Assembly: GCF_040499845.1 (NCBI RefSeq)
Contig: NZ_CP159342.1
Location: forward strand, 4,712,001 to 4,776,000
DNA from: Micromonospora sp. CCTCC AA 2012012
GTDB lineage: Bacteria; Actinomycetota; Actinomycetes; Mycobacteriales; Micromonosporaceae
Direction of reading: 5' to 3'
DNA length: 64,000 nucleotides
A model generated the notes under the pieces. That model did no database searches. It worked only from the letters and a program-made list of their open reading frames with translations, and was not told the DNA's origin. Both the position numbers and the translations under genes were made by a program. This document shows positions 1 through 8,767 of the stretch, in pieces; the stretch's first letter is position 1, and every line of letters starts with the position of its first letter.

Positions 1-60
1 CCGGCAGCGGATCCCGGTCACGCGCTGCTGGTGTCTCGGATCTTCGCCCGGCTCCTGTAA
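1..60 (+). CDS. C-terminal end of a gene entering from the left (tentative)
   Basis: Frame 1 reads from the window edge for 19 codons ending in ALLVSRIFARLL and a TAA stop at 58-60. Codon third positions are mostly G or C, as expected for a real gene here. Too little remains to name a family, and it could be a chance open stretch. Confidence 0.3.
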   Translation, partial: PAADPGHALLVSRIFARLL

Positions 61-313
61 CGGCTACAGCCCTGAGACAGTGGTCGTCGACTGGGGTATC
101 GCAGTCGGCGGCGCGTGGGTGTCTGACTTGAGCGAGTCGGCTGTCGGCGAAGGGATCACCGCCGCGATCGAGCCGATCGAGCTACGCGGGCGGGTTAGAA
201 CCGCTGCACTCTCAGTCCATTCGCGCCGCCGCCCGCCTGCCGCATGGCGTGCAGCCGGACCTGGGGTTAGGCTGGCGCGGTTGGTGAGTGTCGGCTGACC
301 GCGGGCGGCCCGT
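61..313. other. Intergenic, nothing recognised
   Basis: No ORF with convincing coding character, tRNA or strong hairpin was seen. The segment lies between the possible gene end at the window edge and the stop codon of the minus-strand gene at 314, so it should hold that gene's terminator, but I could not pick out a clear stem-loop. Confidence 0.3.
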
Positions 314-1774
314 CTATTCCTTCTTCGGGTGGAGCGGGCTCCATCCGTTCAGGTGTGGGCGTAGATCTTCCGGGCTCGGCTCGATGGTGAAGGCGACCGT
401 TGTGAGCGTGGGTGTACCGACAGTAGGGTCGATCTCGTTGGGATGGGCGCGTGCCCAGGACAACCAGGCGGCGATTTCGCCATCTCCGGCCACCTGATCA
501 GCTAAAGCTTGTTCCAGGGCGTCGCAGAACGCCCGCATGTTCGCGGCTTCTTCCCACTGTTCCATCGCGGTTTTGAATGTCGTCCTGCGGCGCTCCTCGA
601 CGGCGAGTCCGCGAGCTTTCGTGATGGCGCGCTCCCACCTTGCTTTGCGTTCGATGTCGCGGCGGCGGCGTTCCTCTGTTGCCTGCTGTTCGGCGAGTCT
701 CGCCGCGGCCTGCCGTTCCTTCTCACGCTGGTGGAAGGCGGCGGAGACTTGTTTCTGCTCTTCGATGGAGTTGATGATGTCGGCGACGATGCGACTGGCC
801 TGTTGTTCCAGGCTCCTGGTCGGAGTGTCGCGCCAGGTGAGGCGCTGGTTGGACTGGAACTTGATGACTTCGAGCCGGAGGCGGCCGGTGGCAACGCTGT
901 CGAACTCCGGAATGTGTGCCCAGGGGCGGAGTCGTTTCGTTCGGCGTTCGTCGGCGGTGAGCACGTGGGGTACCTGGTCGTACTCCTCGAAGAACTCTAG
1001 CGACCGCCGCGCGCTGCCGAACTTGACGTACGGTTTCGGGTTTTTCGTCGTGAGATTGATGCCGACGCGGCATTTTCGGTTCACCCCGGCGTCGTTGATC
1101 GCCCGGAGCAGAGCGAGCACGCGGGGGATCGATTCCGGTGCCACCCGCAGGGTGGTGGGGTCCTGTTCGAGGGCGTCGTAGTCGGCGGCCGCAGTGGCGC
1201 GAGTGTCGCTTTGGTCGAGGCGTAGCCGATTCCAGTCGGTGTCGTAGGGTTGCGCCGCCGAGTACAGACGAACGACGAGGTCACCGGTGTTGCGGCCGGT
1301 GTGCCGCAGGTCGTAGCCGTCGGGCACGAGTTTGTGCTGCTTGGCAGCGTGGATGGCGCGCCGATAGCTCGCGCGGGTGTCGGTGTCCGGATCCGACACG
1401 ACCACGGTGCCGCCGCTGGTCTGGAGCCGCTCAATCAGCACTGTCGCTTCCTGGATCACCGATGGTTGCGCCGTCGGCTGCCCGACCTTTCCGCCAGAGG
1501 TCGCCTGCGTGGGTGAACTCTCCAACAGGTCACTGGTCGCCGTGCTGGTCACCGCGGGGTACCGGCCGTTGTCGAGGTAGTAGCGGCCACGCTCGGTCAA
1601 GGTCGCGGACCACCGGCCGTCCCGACGTGACACCGTGACCAGGCGGCGGCCCTGCAACGCCCTCGCGGTGTGTTTCGCGCCATCGCCTGGCATACCCGGG
1701 TCGGGGCATCCAGCCTCTACCCAGCGCAGCACCTCGACTTGGTGCGGCTTCAGCGGCGCGGCGATGTCGACCAT
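314..1774 (-). CDS. Hypothetical protein with winged-helix-like N-terminus and C-terminal coiled coil
   Basis: This 486-residue protein starts with ATG. Residues about 8-70 have the look of a winged helix-turn-helix: a helix-rich stretch, then RRLVTVSRRDGRWSATLTERG, which resembles a MarR/PadR-like wing. The middle (about 110-330) is a mixed alpha/beta region I do not recognise. Residues about 335-420 are a strongly charged Arg/Glu/Gln coiled coil with REKERQ and EERRRRDIERKA. No catalytic motif is visible. A TATAAC box lies just upstream, with little room for a leader. It is divergent from the gene at 1917 across about 140 bp. Proteins of this look are common among actinomycete accessory genes; no function can be given. 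Confidence 0.75.
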   Translation of the reverse strand: MVDIAAPLKPHQVEVLRWVEAGCPDPGMPGDGAKHTARALQGRRLVTVSRRDGRWSATLTERGRYYLDNGRYPAVTSTATSDLLESSPTQATSGGKVGQPTAQPSVIQEATVLIERLQTSGGTVVVSDPDTDTRASYRRAIHAAKQHKLVPDGYDLRHTGRNTGDLVVRLYSAAQPYDTDWNRLRLDQSDTRATAAADYDALEQDPTTLRVAPESIPRVLALLRAINDAGVNRKCRVGINLTTKNPKPYVKFGSARRSLEFFEEYDQVPHVLTADERRTKRLRPWAHIPEFDSVATGRLRLEVIKFQSNQRLTWRDTPTRSLEQQASRIVADIINSIEEQKQVSAAFHQREKERQAAARLAEQQATEERRRRDIERKARWERAITKARGLAVEERRRTTFKTAMEQWEEAANMRAFCDALEQALADQVAGDGEIAAWLSWARAHPNEIDPTVGTPTLTTVAFTIEPSPEDLRPHLNGWSPLHPKKE

Positions 1775-1916
1775 CGGTCAGTTATACCGACCGGGTCCCT
1801 CCCGGGCATAGGCCCTCATCATCCCGGTAGGCGTTGGCCATCCGTCGATGTCAGAGTGGTTCTGCACACCCGGTCACACTGCCTTGTGGCAGGTCGGCAT
1901 CCGAGGGGCGGTTCAG

Positions 1917-2843
1917 GTGGCGTTCGATGTATCGCGGTACGTCGTTGGCGATGAATGGGCGTACCGGCTTCGAGACACGGCATCCTCGGAGCGCGTACGC
2001 ATCAAGGCCGTCACACCGAAGAAGACCACCGCGAGCGTCGAGGTGGAGTTCCCCGACGACGGCCACCGTGTGCAGACCGTGCCGTCATCCCGGCTGAAGG
2101 CCCGGTGGGCGGACGTTGAAGCCTACGACGCCCAGCAAGCGGGCTGGCAGCGCATCGCAGATTTCGAGCTTGACTCCGTCGAGCGGAGCGCGGTTCTTAC
2201 CGTCTACTCCGCTCTCATCCCGGTGCAGGTGGCCGAGGTGGACTGGCGTCCGGTCGAGAACGCGACGATCATCAGGGATCGGGCAGCGCTGTCCGAAATC
2301 CTTCAGGTGACCGTCGAGGAGATTCTCGCGAAGGTCCAGTGGTTCACCACCGACGAGGGCATGATCGTTTCGCCCGCTGGCACGGTTGTGATCGCGGGGG
2401 TCGCCTGCCGCGCCCACTCGCACACCATCCTGCAGCACGTGATCGAGGAGGAGGTGGAGGCTCGACACAAGTGCAAGCATGGTGGCCCGCACCCGTTCCG
2501 CAAGGGCGAAGAGTCCAGGCCGGAATGGGAGTACCAGTGGTACCGCAGGCACGTTCGACCCGTACACGAGCTGCTGCGGCAATGGTGCGGACACCGCGCC
2601 GTCGCCGCCCACGAACGCCTTACGGCCGCTGAAGCCGAGAACCACCGCCTCGACCTACTCGTCGTGGAGCTCATCAAAGCGCTCGACCTCGCCGGCGAAA
2701 CCACGCAAGCCGAACAGTTCGCGGAGGAACACGAACGGGACCGGATCACCCCCTACCTCGCCCGCCCCGTCGTTGATCGCCCACTGCACTGGTCCGAGAT
2801 GCCCGTACGTGAAGTCCAGGTCTACCGGCGTCGCCACTGGTAG
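1917..2843 (+). CDS. Hypothetical protein, 308 residues
   Basis: I chose the GTG at 1917 because GAGGGG lies 8 nt upstream; the frame is also open further upstream from 1848 without a ribosome site. The N-terminal 75 residues (VSRYVVGDEWAYRLRD to VQTVPSSRLKARW) look like a small beta-barrel, possibly nucleic-acid binding. The middle contains a Cys/His stretch (HKCKHGG, residues about 185-191) and many aromatic residues (EWEYQWYRR). Residues 225-285 form a helical, Glu-rich segment. No known catalytic motif was found. It is divergent from the 486-residue protein and probably shares its regulatory region. The family is not recognised. Confidence 0.75.
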   Translation: MAFDVSRYVVGDEWAYRLRDTASSERVRIKAVTPKKTTASVEVEFPDDGHRVQTVPSSRLKARWADVEAYDAQQAGWQRIADFELDSVERSAVLTVYSALIPVQVAEVDWRPVENATIIRDRAALSEILQVTVEEILAKVQWFTTDEGMIVSPAGTVVIAGVACRAHSHTILQHVIEEEVEARHKCKHGGPHPFRKGEESRPEWEYQWYRRHVRPVHELLRQWCGHRAVAAHERLTAAEAENHRLDLLVVELIKALDLAGETTQAEQFAEEHERDRITPYLARPVVDRPLHWSEMPVREVQVYRRRHW

Positions 2844-3131
2844 ACAGCCGTCCGCCGCAGTCTCTCCTGCTCGGTGCACCCGCACGACACCTGACAAGCT
2901 CGTTGCGGGGTACGAACTAAATGCCCGGCGGCATCCCCGATCCGGCGCTGGGCCGACAAGGCTGGCAGCAAGCCAGTGCCGGCGGTGCGGGGCACGTGCG
3001 CGGTGTGCGACGGCCCGAGGCCGAGGCACCGGTGATGGCAGGTCGTTCCCTGGGCATCTTTGAAGAAACCCGTCACGAGACGACGAGGCGAACCGGTCCG
3101 CTTTCACCCAGGTGCGGCACGTTTGACCAGG
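2844..3131. other. Intergenic between convergent genes
   Basis: This stretch of 288 bp separates the end of the hypothetical gene at 2843 from the stop of the minus-strand zinc-ribbon gene at 3132. Short open frames here have no ribosome sites or recognisable content. No tRNA, repeat or strong terminator was seen. Confidence 0.3.
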
Positions 3132-3866
3132 TTAAGCCTGCAGCTCGGGCTCAGTCCCCTGGGGGCGTGCCGTGAACTCGGTCCGCCGCTGAGCCTCGGC
3201 GGCGGCGATCATGGTCTTCTCCTCGGGCGTGAGGTGGATACGGCACGACTCGATAGGCGTCGGATAGGTGATCGCGTCGGCCTGGCACGGTCGCCCGGCT
3301 CGGGTAGGCCTACTACAGATCGGTACTCGTTTGCGTTGCTCGCGCCGCAGAGCATGCACCTGTTCGTCGAGCCGTTCGTTCTGCCTGCGGAGATTCGCGA
3401 CGGTGTCCCGGAGCTGGCTCATCTCGTTCTGGAGGCGCTGGTACTCCTCACCGCGGGCGCGACGGACCCGGTGCTTGGACGCTCCGCTGCAGCGGTCGCC
3501 CGGGGTGGCACCGCACTGCGGGCACGGCCAGTCCAAGTCCGGATCCTCGACTGTGACAACGCCCTCAGGCAGCGTGCGGACGTCGAAGCCGCGGCCGAGT
3601 TGGGCGCTGATGAATACCGTCTCTCCGAAACACACCCGGCGGAATCCTCCCTGCGGACCGACGACCCACTCGCTGATCGGCCCGTACACCCCGATGGCCT
3701 CCGCGACGGTCAGGAGATGGGTGTAGGCGATCGGGCCTGAGCCGCCGTACAGGGTGCCGGCGACGGGCTCGCCGACCGACAGCCAGGCGACCGGCTCGCC
3801 GCAGTAACCATCCCAGGCCACGGGGCGACCCTCTCGGCTCAGCTGCGATCCGTCATCTTCCACCAT
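3132..3866 (-). CDS. Zinc-ribbon/coiled-coil hypothetical protein
   Basis: A 244-residue protein. I used the ATG at 3866, preceded by GGAGCGGGGG; the frame also opens six codons earlier with TTG. Residues 115-132 carry CPQCGATPGDRC followed by His132, the CPxCxA-x5-C ribbon common in actinobacterial and actinophage accessory proteins. Residues 137-178 form a coiled coil (EEYQRLQNEMSQLRDTVANL). A second Cys/His cluster, C184, C194, C208 and H211, matches the PTRxGxPC...CxxH knuckle. The N-terminal 110 residues contain a repeated PVAWLSVGEPVAG-like segment and are not recognised. The nearby gene at 4022 carries the same ribbon with identical spacing, suggesting a shared origin. The function is unknown, perhaps nucleic-acid binding. 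Confidence 0.75.
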   Translation of the reverse strand: MVEDDGSQLSREGRPVAWDGYCGEPVAWLSVGEPVAGTLYGGSGPIAYTHLLTVAEAIGVYGPISEWVVGPQGGFRRVCFGETVFISAQLGRGFDVRTLPEGVVTVEDPDLDWPCPQCGATPGDRCSGASKHRVRRARGEEYQRLQNEMSQLRDTVANLRRQNERLDEQVHALRREQRKRVPICSRPTRAGRPCQADAITYPTPIESCRIHLTPEEKTMIAAAEAQRRTEFTARPQGTEPELQA

Positions 3867-4021
3867 CCGGAACCCCCGCTCCAACGATCAGCTCAGATCG
3901 GTCGACGCCGGATTTTAGCGCGCAGTGCTTTACAAGAAGTCGGCAGAATCCGGCACCGCCTGCCCGGAACACCGCAACGCCTGCGAGTTGGCGGGTACGG
4001 CGTCCGTGGCAACGAGCCTGA

Positions 4022-4603
4022 ATGTCAGCGCTGCCCTACGCTCGTCAGGTGACCTATCCGCCACGGGCCGGTACCCACTCGACCGGTCAGGGACCGAGTG
4101 CCGGCAAGGATGAGAATTACCTCAGACAAATCGCCGAAGCGTTAGAACGTATTGCCGACGCGATCGCCGGCCCGGTGGCTCGTATCGAATCCGACCCGCT
4201 GCCGGACTATCCCGTCCTTGACGTCGACCACACCGGGACGTCCCGCCCCCATGCGGCTGGACCCCATATTGGCTGCTCATCAGGGCGGCTTTACTTCGCT
4301 GTATGCACCTACTGCCCGGCAAGCCGCGGGAAGACCGCCGATCCAGCCGTCCCGTCCACCTGGCTTGAGTACGAGGACTCCTCTCACGACCTGGACGAGC
4401 AACGCGCCATCCTGGCTCGCCACCTGGCTCACCACCGGCAGCAGGCCGACCCCACCGCGGCACTGCCAATCTGGACGTGGGCAGATCAGCCCTGCCCACG
4501 CTGCCACGCCGCAGCCGAGCGCACATGCCGCACCATCTCAGGACGGCCGAGTAACACCATCCACGCCGCGCGGTGGCGAGACCACTCAAGTCGATACTGG
4601 TGA
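4022..4603 (+). CDS. Small zinc-ribbon hypothetical protein
   Basis: This 193-residue protein could alternatively start at the GTG at 4049; neither start has a clear ribosome site. Residues 32-50 (NYLRQIAEALERIADAIAG) form an amphipathic helix frequent in small actinobacterial hypothetical proteins. A CxxC pair lies at C95/C98. The C-terminus has CPRCHAAAERTC (C158, C161, C169) and His181, with the same CPxCxA-x5-C spacing as the protein encoded at 3132-3866. It is divergent from that gene with about 155 bp between them. No enzymatic signature is visible. The role is unknown; zinc binding is inferred from the cysteines only. Confidence 0.65.
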   Translation: MSALPYARQVTYPPRAGTHSTGQGPSAGKDENYLRQIAEALERIADAIAGPVARIESDPLPDYPVLDVDHTGTSRPHAAGPHIGCSSGRLYFAVCTYCPASRGKTADPAVPSTWLEYEDSSHDLDEQRAILARHLAHHRQQADPTAALPIWTWADQPCPRCHAAAERTCRTISGRPSNTIHAARWRDHSSRYW

Positions 4604-5001
4604 GCCACCGCACGCCCGACCCCACCGAGGCCGGTAACCGCCTTGCCGCCCTCATCCGGGCCGAGCGGACACCAGCCGCCGCAACCTGATCCGGCCCGCG
4701 CGAATAGATCACTGACCAGGGTCGGACCTGCCGGACCGATGCGTTGGTGCTCCGTTGGTGCTCCGATGTTCGACACCGGACGAGCACGATTGCAACTGTT
4801 CCAGCACAACGCCGTCGTCACGACCTGCCACCAAGCCGGACCTGTCGAGTGCAGCCCACGGACCAGTGGAAGAGGTCGGCTACCCTTCCGCCTACGGATC
4901 AGAATGCTCGAGTCAGGGGTCCATCGCATGGTCAGAGGCAACGAGGCACTGTCCACCGTGGGCCTCCGCCTCACGTTTAAACCATGACGAACGACGCCTG
5001 G
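4604..5001. other. Intergenic, no gene recognised
   Basis: Several overlapping short frames are open here, but none has a ribosome site or convincing amino-acid content. A short direct repeat (GTTGGTGCTCC, twice, near 4745-4765) is present. The stretch leads into the first copy of the conserved tRNA-linked element at 5002. Confidence 0.3.
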
Positions 5002-5115
5002 CTGATCTTTAGCAAGCGATCACAGCAAGGCCCCGCTGCGACCGGCATACGCAGGCAGAAAACGAAAAGCCGCAGGTCATCAGCCTGCGGCCACAAGCGG
5101 AGCCTCGGGTTAGGA
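5002..5115 (-). repeat. Conserved tRNA-linked element, copy 1
   Basis: Copy 1 of an element also found at 39422 and 43383. On the plus strand it begins CTGATCTT, three variable bases, CAAGCGA, then CAGC. Near its right end is a perfect 8-bp inverted repeat, GCCGCAGG (5069-5076) and CCTGCGGC (5084-5091), with a 7-base loop. It ends GGGTTAGGA. The IS110 element begins at its right edge, so what originally followed now lies beyond 6496. All three copies have the same orientation. It could be an integrase attachment arm or a small RNA; neither is shown. Confidence 0.6.
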
Positions 5116-6489
5116 GTCTCCATGTGACTCCGGTTGATCTTGGCGGGCAGGGTGCAGCGGCCGGCGCGAGGGGGTTGCGTCGGCCGGGAGCGGTCTGGTT
5201 CAGGCTGCGGCGTGGATCGCTGGTGCCGGTCGGATAAAGGTCTTGCGGTCACGGACAAGCGCCCAGAGGACGTCGACGCGCCGTCGGGCGAGGGCGAGTA
5301 TCGCTTGACGGTGGTTCTTTCCTTCCGCACGTTTCCTCTCGTAGTAGGCACGGGAGGTGGGGCATTCGCGGGCAGCGGTGAATGCGGCCATCCACATGAT
5401 GTGCCGCAGTCGCCGGTGGAAGCGGCGGGGCTGCCGATGGTTGCCGGAAACTGTGCCGGAATCACGGGAGACGGGTGCCAGGCCAGCGTGGGCGGCGAGT
5501 TTGGCGGGGCTGTCGTATTCGGTCATGCCGGCGGTGTGCACGAGCAGTTCGGCGGTGAGCAGGTTTCCCATGCCCGGCAGACTTCCGATGATCGGCGCGA
5601 GGGGGTGCTGGTCGAGTTGGTCGGCGATGAGGTCGTCGACGGCGGCGATGCGTTGTTCGATGGCGAGGATCTCGGTGGCCATCTGCCCGACGACCACGGC
5701 GGCGGCGCGTTGGCCGGGCAGGGTGACGGTCTGCTGCCGGGCGGCGGCGACCATCGCCTCGGCGACCTGGGCGGCGTTCTTGACGTGCCCACGCCGGAGC
5801 AGGGCGGTGATCCGGTCGACCCCGGCGTGCCGGATCGCGGCCGGGGTCTGCCAGCACGCGAGGATCATCATCGGGGCCTTCATGTTCAGGTCCACGGCCC
5901 GCTCCAGGGCAGGGCTGATCCCGGTGAGCAGCTCCTGCAACCGGAACAGGGTCGCGACACGCTGGCCGACGAGGTCGGCACGGTAGCCGGTCAGCACTGT
6001 CAGCTCGGCGAGGAGCCGGTCGGAGGGTTCCAGGATCGGGATGTCGGGGCGCATGCGGATGGTCTGGGCGATGACGACCGCGTCGCGGGCGTCGGTCTTG
6101 TTCTCGCCGGCGAACGCGGCGGCCATGTGGAACGCGACGGTGCCGGAGACGTAGCGGACCTGGACCTGGCGCCGCCACAGCAGGGTCAGCAGCAGCGCCG
6201 ACAGGCCAGTGGTGACGTCGACCGCCCAGCAGACCACACGGCCATGCGTCGACACCTCCGCCATGACCGTCAGCAGGGCGGTCTCGTCGTTGGCTACCCG
6301 GCGGGAGTAGACGAGCCGGCCGTCGCCGTCGACGGCGGCCACGTGGTGGTGGGTCTTGCCGATGTCCACGCCGATCCACAGCTTCGCCATCGTCGTGCTC
6401 TCCTTCATCGGTCGGTTTGCTCCGAACGTGCCTCGTCTGTGGGTTCGGGTTTGCCGGCACCTTCTACGGATGCGAACGCAGGTCGCGGG
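5116..6489 (-). mobile_element. IS110-family insertion sequence (element 1)
   Basis: A DEDD transposase gene is flanked by an 8-bp direct repeat GTCTCCAT, at 5116-5123 and 6489-6496. I take this as the recombination core shared by both junctions, giving an element of about 1.37 kb, normal for the family. The 3' end (transposase orientation) contains a 6-bp inverted repeat, GGAGTC/GACTCC (5113-5118 and 5126-5131). About 98 bp lie between the transposase start and the outer end, where IS110-type elements encode their guide (bridge) RNA; this is shorter than the RNAs described for IS621. Element 2 at 17140-18459 has related ends. The exact boundaries are inferred. Confidence 0.7.
5200..6390 (-). 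CDS. IS110-family transposase (DEDD N-domain plus Transposase_20)
   Basis: A 396-residue recombinase, read from the ATG at 6390 that has GGAG 9-12 nt upstream; an in-frame ATG at 6408 lacks one. The N-terminal DEDD RuvC-like domain starts LWIGVDIGKTHHHV (first Asp in VDIG) and continues with the ENKTDARDAVVIAQT acidic motif. The C-terminal Transposase_20 domain has [35 protein letters not shown] and the RAYYERKRAEGK Ser/Tyr segment typical of IS110. The frame is intact and all expected motifs are present, so it may be active. It resembles the enzyme at 17144-18364 closely in arrangement but is not identical. IS110 enzymes insert at sites chosen by an element-encoded bridge RNA. Confidence 0.93.
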   Translation of the reverse strand: MAKLWIGVDIGKTHHHVAAVDGDGRLVYSRRVANDETALLTVMAEVSTHGRVVCWAVDVTTGLSALLLTLLWRRQVQVRYVSGTVAFHMAAAFAGENKTDARDAVVIAQTIRMRPDIPILEPSDRLLAELTVLTGYRADLVGQRVATLFRLQELLTGISPALERAVDLNMKAPMMILACWQTPAAIRHAGVDRITALLRRGHVKNAAQVAEAMVAAARQQTVTLPGQRAAAVVVGQMATEILAIEQRIAAVDDLIADQLDQHPLAPIIGSLPGMGNLLTAELLVHTAGMTEYDSPAKLAAHAGLAPVSRDSGTVSGNHRQPRRFHRRLRHIMWMAAFTAARECPTSRAYYERKRAEGKNHRQAILALARRRVDVLWALVRDRKTFIRPAPAIHAAA

Positions 6490-6530
6490 TCTCCATCAGC
6501 GGTCTACCGAATCTCGCAGGCGACGAAGCG
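6490..6530 (-). pseudogene. tRNA-like D-arm fragment beside IS110 element 1 (tentative)
   Basis: The minus strand at 6502-6517 reads GCGAGATTCGGTAGAC, which resembles the D-arm of a tRNA-Leu. Removing the IS110 element joins this sequence to copy 1 of the conserved element, giving the same order (tRNA 5' part, then element) seen at 39.5 and 43.5 kb. The anticodon arm cannot be folded into a normal stem and loop, so this is at best a degraded tRNA 5' half. Confidence 0.3.
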
Positions 6531-6966
6531 GCGGGTGGCATCTCCTACCGTGAGCCAAGCGATCTCGACGAAACACACGCAGCCATACCCACCGCTCCCG
6601 GGCATCGGGGTCTACGGCCACCAGGGCCGCGCCCGTTCAACCAATGTGCCCGCGGGGCAGGAGCGGGCGGCACCTCGAAGTTCAGCCACGATTACGGCGG
6701 AACACACACAGCCATCCCCACTCCCGGCCCCGCGGGCACGGCGACCCCAGCTTCCCGCCGTCGCCAGCCGGCACCTCGGACCCGATGTGCGAGGACCGCC
6801 GGAATCACGCTTTGCTGCCTCTGGAAGATCGTCGCGCTCGACCCGGCGAGGGTGTTGCGGTCAGCAGGAACGAGGTGTTGGCTCGGCCACGCCGTCGCCC
6901 GCGGCACTGATGACGTGTCACGTCGGCCGCCGGTTGTCGGTAGATCAATGACGGCTGTGTGGTCGT
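6531..6966. other. Intergenic with a diverged direct repeat
   Basis: No gene is recognised. Two related segments lie about 130 bp apart: 6570-6601 (containing AACACACGCAGCCATACCCA) and about 6700-6728 (containing AACACACACAGCCATCCCCA). Both end in CTCCCGG. Their role is unknown; they may be relics of an inserted repeat. The 3' end of the TauE-like gene follows at 6967. Confidence 0.35.
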
Positions 6967-7698
6967 TCAGAAGCCGAGCAGGAACAGCACGCCGGCGGCG
7001 ACGAGGCCGATCTCGACCAGGATGACGAAGACTCGGTCGGTGACGCGTCCGACGACCTTCTTGCCGGCCCACGCGCCGAGCAGGGTCGCCGGGGTCAATG
7101 CGACGCCGTAGAGCAGTACGGTGCGGGTGAGCAGACTTCCGGCGCCGTACGCGGCGATCTTGGAGGTGTGCATGATCAGGGCGCTGGCGGCTTCCGTGCC
7201 GATGTATGCGGCGCGGGTCAGTCCGTAGGCGAGGAAGAACGGCGCGGTCAGCGGCCCGACGGATCCGAGGAGTGCCGATCCCAGCCCGGATGCCGCCCCC
7301 ACCGCGGCGAAGGTGCGGTCGGCGGGGCGCCGGGGGTAAGGGTTGAGTCGACGCCACAGGACCACGGCGATGAGGAAGACGCCGAGGATCCGCTTGAGTG
7401 GTTCCAGTGGGGCGTGGGCGAGCAGGAGACCTCCGACGACGGCGCATGGGGCCGCACCGAGTGTGAACCAGCCGACGAGCGGCCAGTTCAGGTCCCGCCG
7501 GTTGAACCACACCCGGGCGCCGTTGCTGGACAACTGAGTGAGGGTCAGCATCGGCACCGCCATCCGGAGCCCGAACAGGGCGGTGAACACGGGCAGTAGC
7601 AGGACCCCGCCGCCGAATCCGGCCACGGCGGAGAGCCAGGCCAGCGCGAATGCCGCCGCTGACGCCGCCGCGAGCGTGCCGAGTGTGTCGGCGTTCAT
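6967..7698 (-). CDS. TauE/SafE-family membrane transporter
   Basis: This 243-residue protein is almost entirely hydrophobic, with about 7-8 predicted membrane segments. The start has the Gly-rich SAVAGFGGGVLLLPVFTALFG motif typical of the TauE/SafE (sulfite/organosulfur exporter) family. The second half repeats it as ASGLGSALLGSVGPLTAPFFLAYG, the expected internal duplication. It ends in a hydrophobic helix, LVEIGLVAAGVLFLLGF. The substrate cannot be told from sequence; family members export small sulfur-containing anions. It stands alone, divergent from the ECF sigma operon at 8135. Length and topology are normal. Confidence 0.88.
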   Translation of the reverse strand: MNADTLGTLAAASAAAFALAWLSAVAGFGGGVLLLPVFTALFGLRMAVPMLTLTQLSSNGARVWFNRRDLNWPLVGWFTLGAAPCAVVGGLLLAHAPLEPLKRILGVFLIAVVLWRRLNPYPRRPADRTFAAVGAASGLGSALLGSVGPLTAPFFLAYGLTRAAYIGTEAASALIMHTSKIAAYGAGSLLTRTVLLYGVALTPATLLGAWAGKKVVGRVTDRVFVILVEIGLVAAGVLFLLGF

Positions 7699-8134
7699 CC
7701 GGGACCGGCGGGGGTGGGGGTTGCGCTGGTGCCGGGACGGCGGACCGGTCGGGACACCGCGGAGCCCACTACGGGCGCTCCCTTCGTCTTGGGCTGGTGC
7801 ACGTGCCCGATGGGGCGGGGGTGGTGGGCTGAAAAAGTACGGCGTGACGTTACGCCTCGTGGCATCGGGCGCATGGCACCGCCGTGGGACGGCTACCGCA
7901 GGCGAGGATCTCCGCGGCGATCATCAGGTTCACCGCCGTCGTTGAACCATGCCGCCATGCCCATGTGCTGCCGCGGGCAGGCTGCCACGTTGATCCACAG
8001 CGGGCGTGGTCGCGTACTGATCAGAAGACCGCCGGCACAGTCGCCTACGGTACGCTTCCCCGCAGTCACTACTACGCAGCGTCGTGCTGCTGTTCGGCTC
8101 GGCCGAGCGGGCAGAGCGCGACCGGAGGTACTCG
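7699..8134. other. Intergenic region between divergent genes
   Basis: A 436-bp stretch separates the starts of the TauE-like gene (minus) and the sigma-factor gene (plus), so it must contain both promoters. I could not identify a convincing sigma-70 or ECF promoter pair. GGAGG at 8124-8128 is the ribosome site of the sigma gene. No RNA gene or repeat was seen. Confidence 0.4.
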
Positions 8135-8695
8135 ATGGCGGACGACGCGGAGATCACCGCTTGGGCGCTGGCGGCCGGGCGGGGTGATCGGGCTGCTGCC
8201 GCTCGGTTCGTGGCCGCCACCCAGGATCAGGTGCGCCGGTTCCTGGCCGCGTTGATCTCCCCAGGTGAGGCGGAGGACCTGGCGCAGGAGACATTCTTGC
8301 GGGCGGTGCGGTCGTTGCCGTCGTTCGCGGGGCGGTCCTCGGCGCGGACGTGGCTGTTGTCGATCGCCCGCCGGGTGGCGGTGGATCATGTCCGCACGGC
8401 GATGTCCCGGCCGCGTACGGTGCCGATGGCGGATGGGTACGACGTGGCGGACCCGGCGCGGGCCGGCTTCGACCGGCAGGTCGTGGTGGAGCGGCTGATC
8501 GCGGCGTTGCCGGCGGAGCGGCGGGAGGCGTTCGTCGCCACGCAGGTGCTGGGCCTGTCGTACGTCGAGGCCGCCGAGGTGTGTGGTTGCCCGGTGGGCA
8601 CCATCCGGTCGCGGGTGGCGCGGGCCCGCGAGGATCTCGTCGCGGCGATGGGTGACCCGCGGGGTGCGAGCACACGCGGTACGACAGCCGGCTGA
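8135..8695 (+). CDS. ECF-type RNA polymerase sigma factor
   Basis: A 186-residue sigma factor, started at the ATG at 8135 because GGAGG precedes it by 6 nt. Region 2 is seen as DQVRRFLAALISPGEAEDLAQETFLRAVRSLPSF followed by ARTWLLSIARRVAVDHVR. Region 4 is a helix-turn-helix, LGLSYVEAAEVCGCPVGTIRSRVARAREDL (about residues 130-160). There is no region 3, as normal for ECF factors. The anti-sigma candidate at 8768 follows by 72 bp. The nearby copper and sulfur-type genes suggest, but do not show, a role in metal or redox stress. The zf-HC2 partner contains a HxxxCxxC motif, so a redox- or zinc-sensitive switch is plausible. Confidence 0.92.
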   Translation: MADDAEITAWALAAGRGDRAAAARFVAATQDQVRRFLAALISPGEAEDLAQETFLRAVRSLPSFAGRSSARTWLLSIARRVAVDHVRTAMSRPRTVPMADGYDVADPARAGFDRQVVVERLIAALPAERREAFVATQVLGLSYVEAAEVCGCPVGTIRSRVARAREDLVAAMGDPRGASTRGTTAG

Positions 8696-8767
8696 GCTGA
8701 TCGCTTGACCTGCGCCGATACCTGAACTCGTGGGAACTGGCGCCGCCTGCGGGCCGACTACCGGTGT

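Noticed and set aside
5134..6951. A 605-codon plus-strand frame across IS110 element 1
   Set aside because: Antisense to an intact transposase. No recognisable domain.
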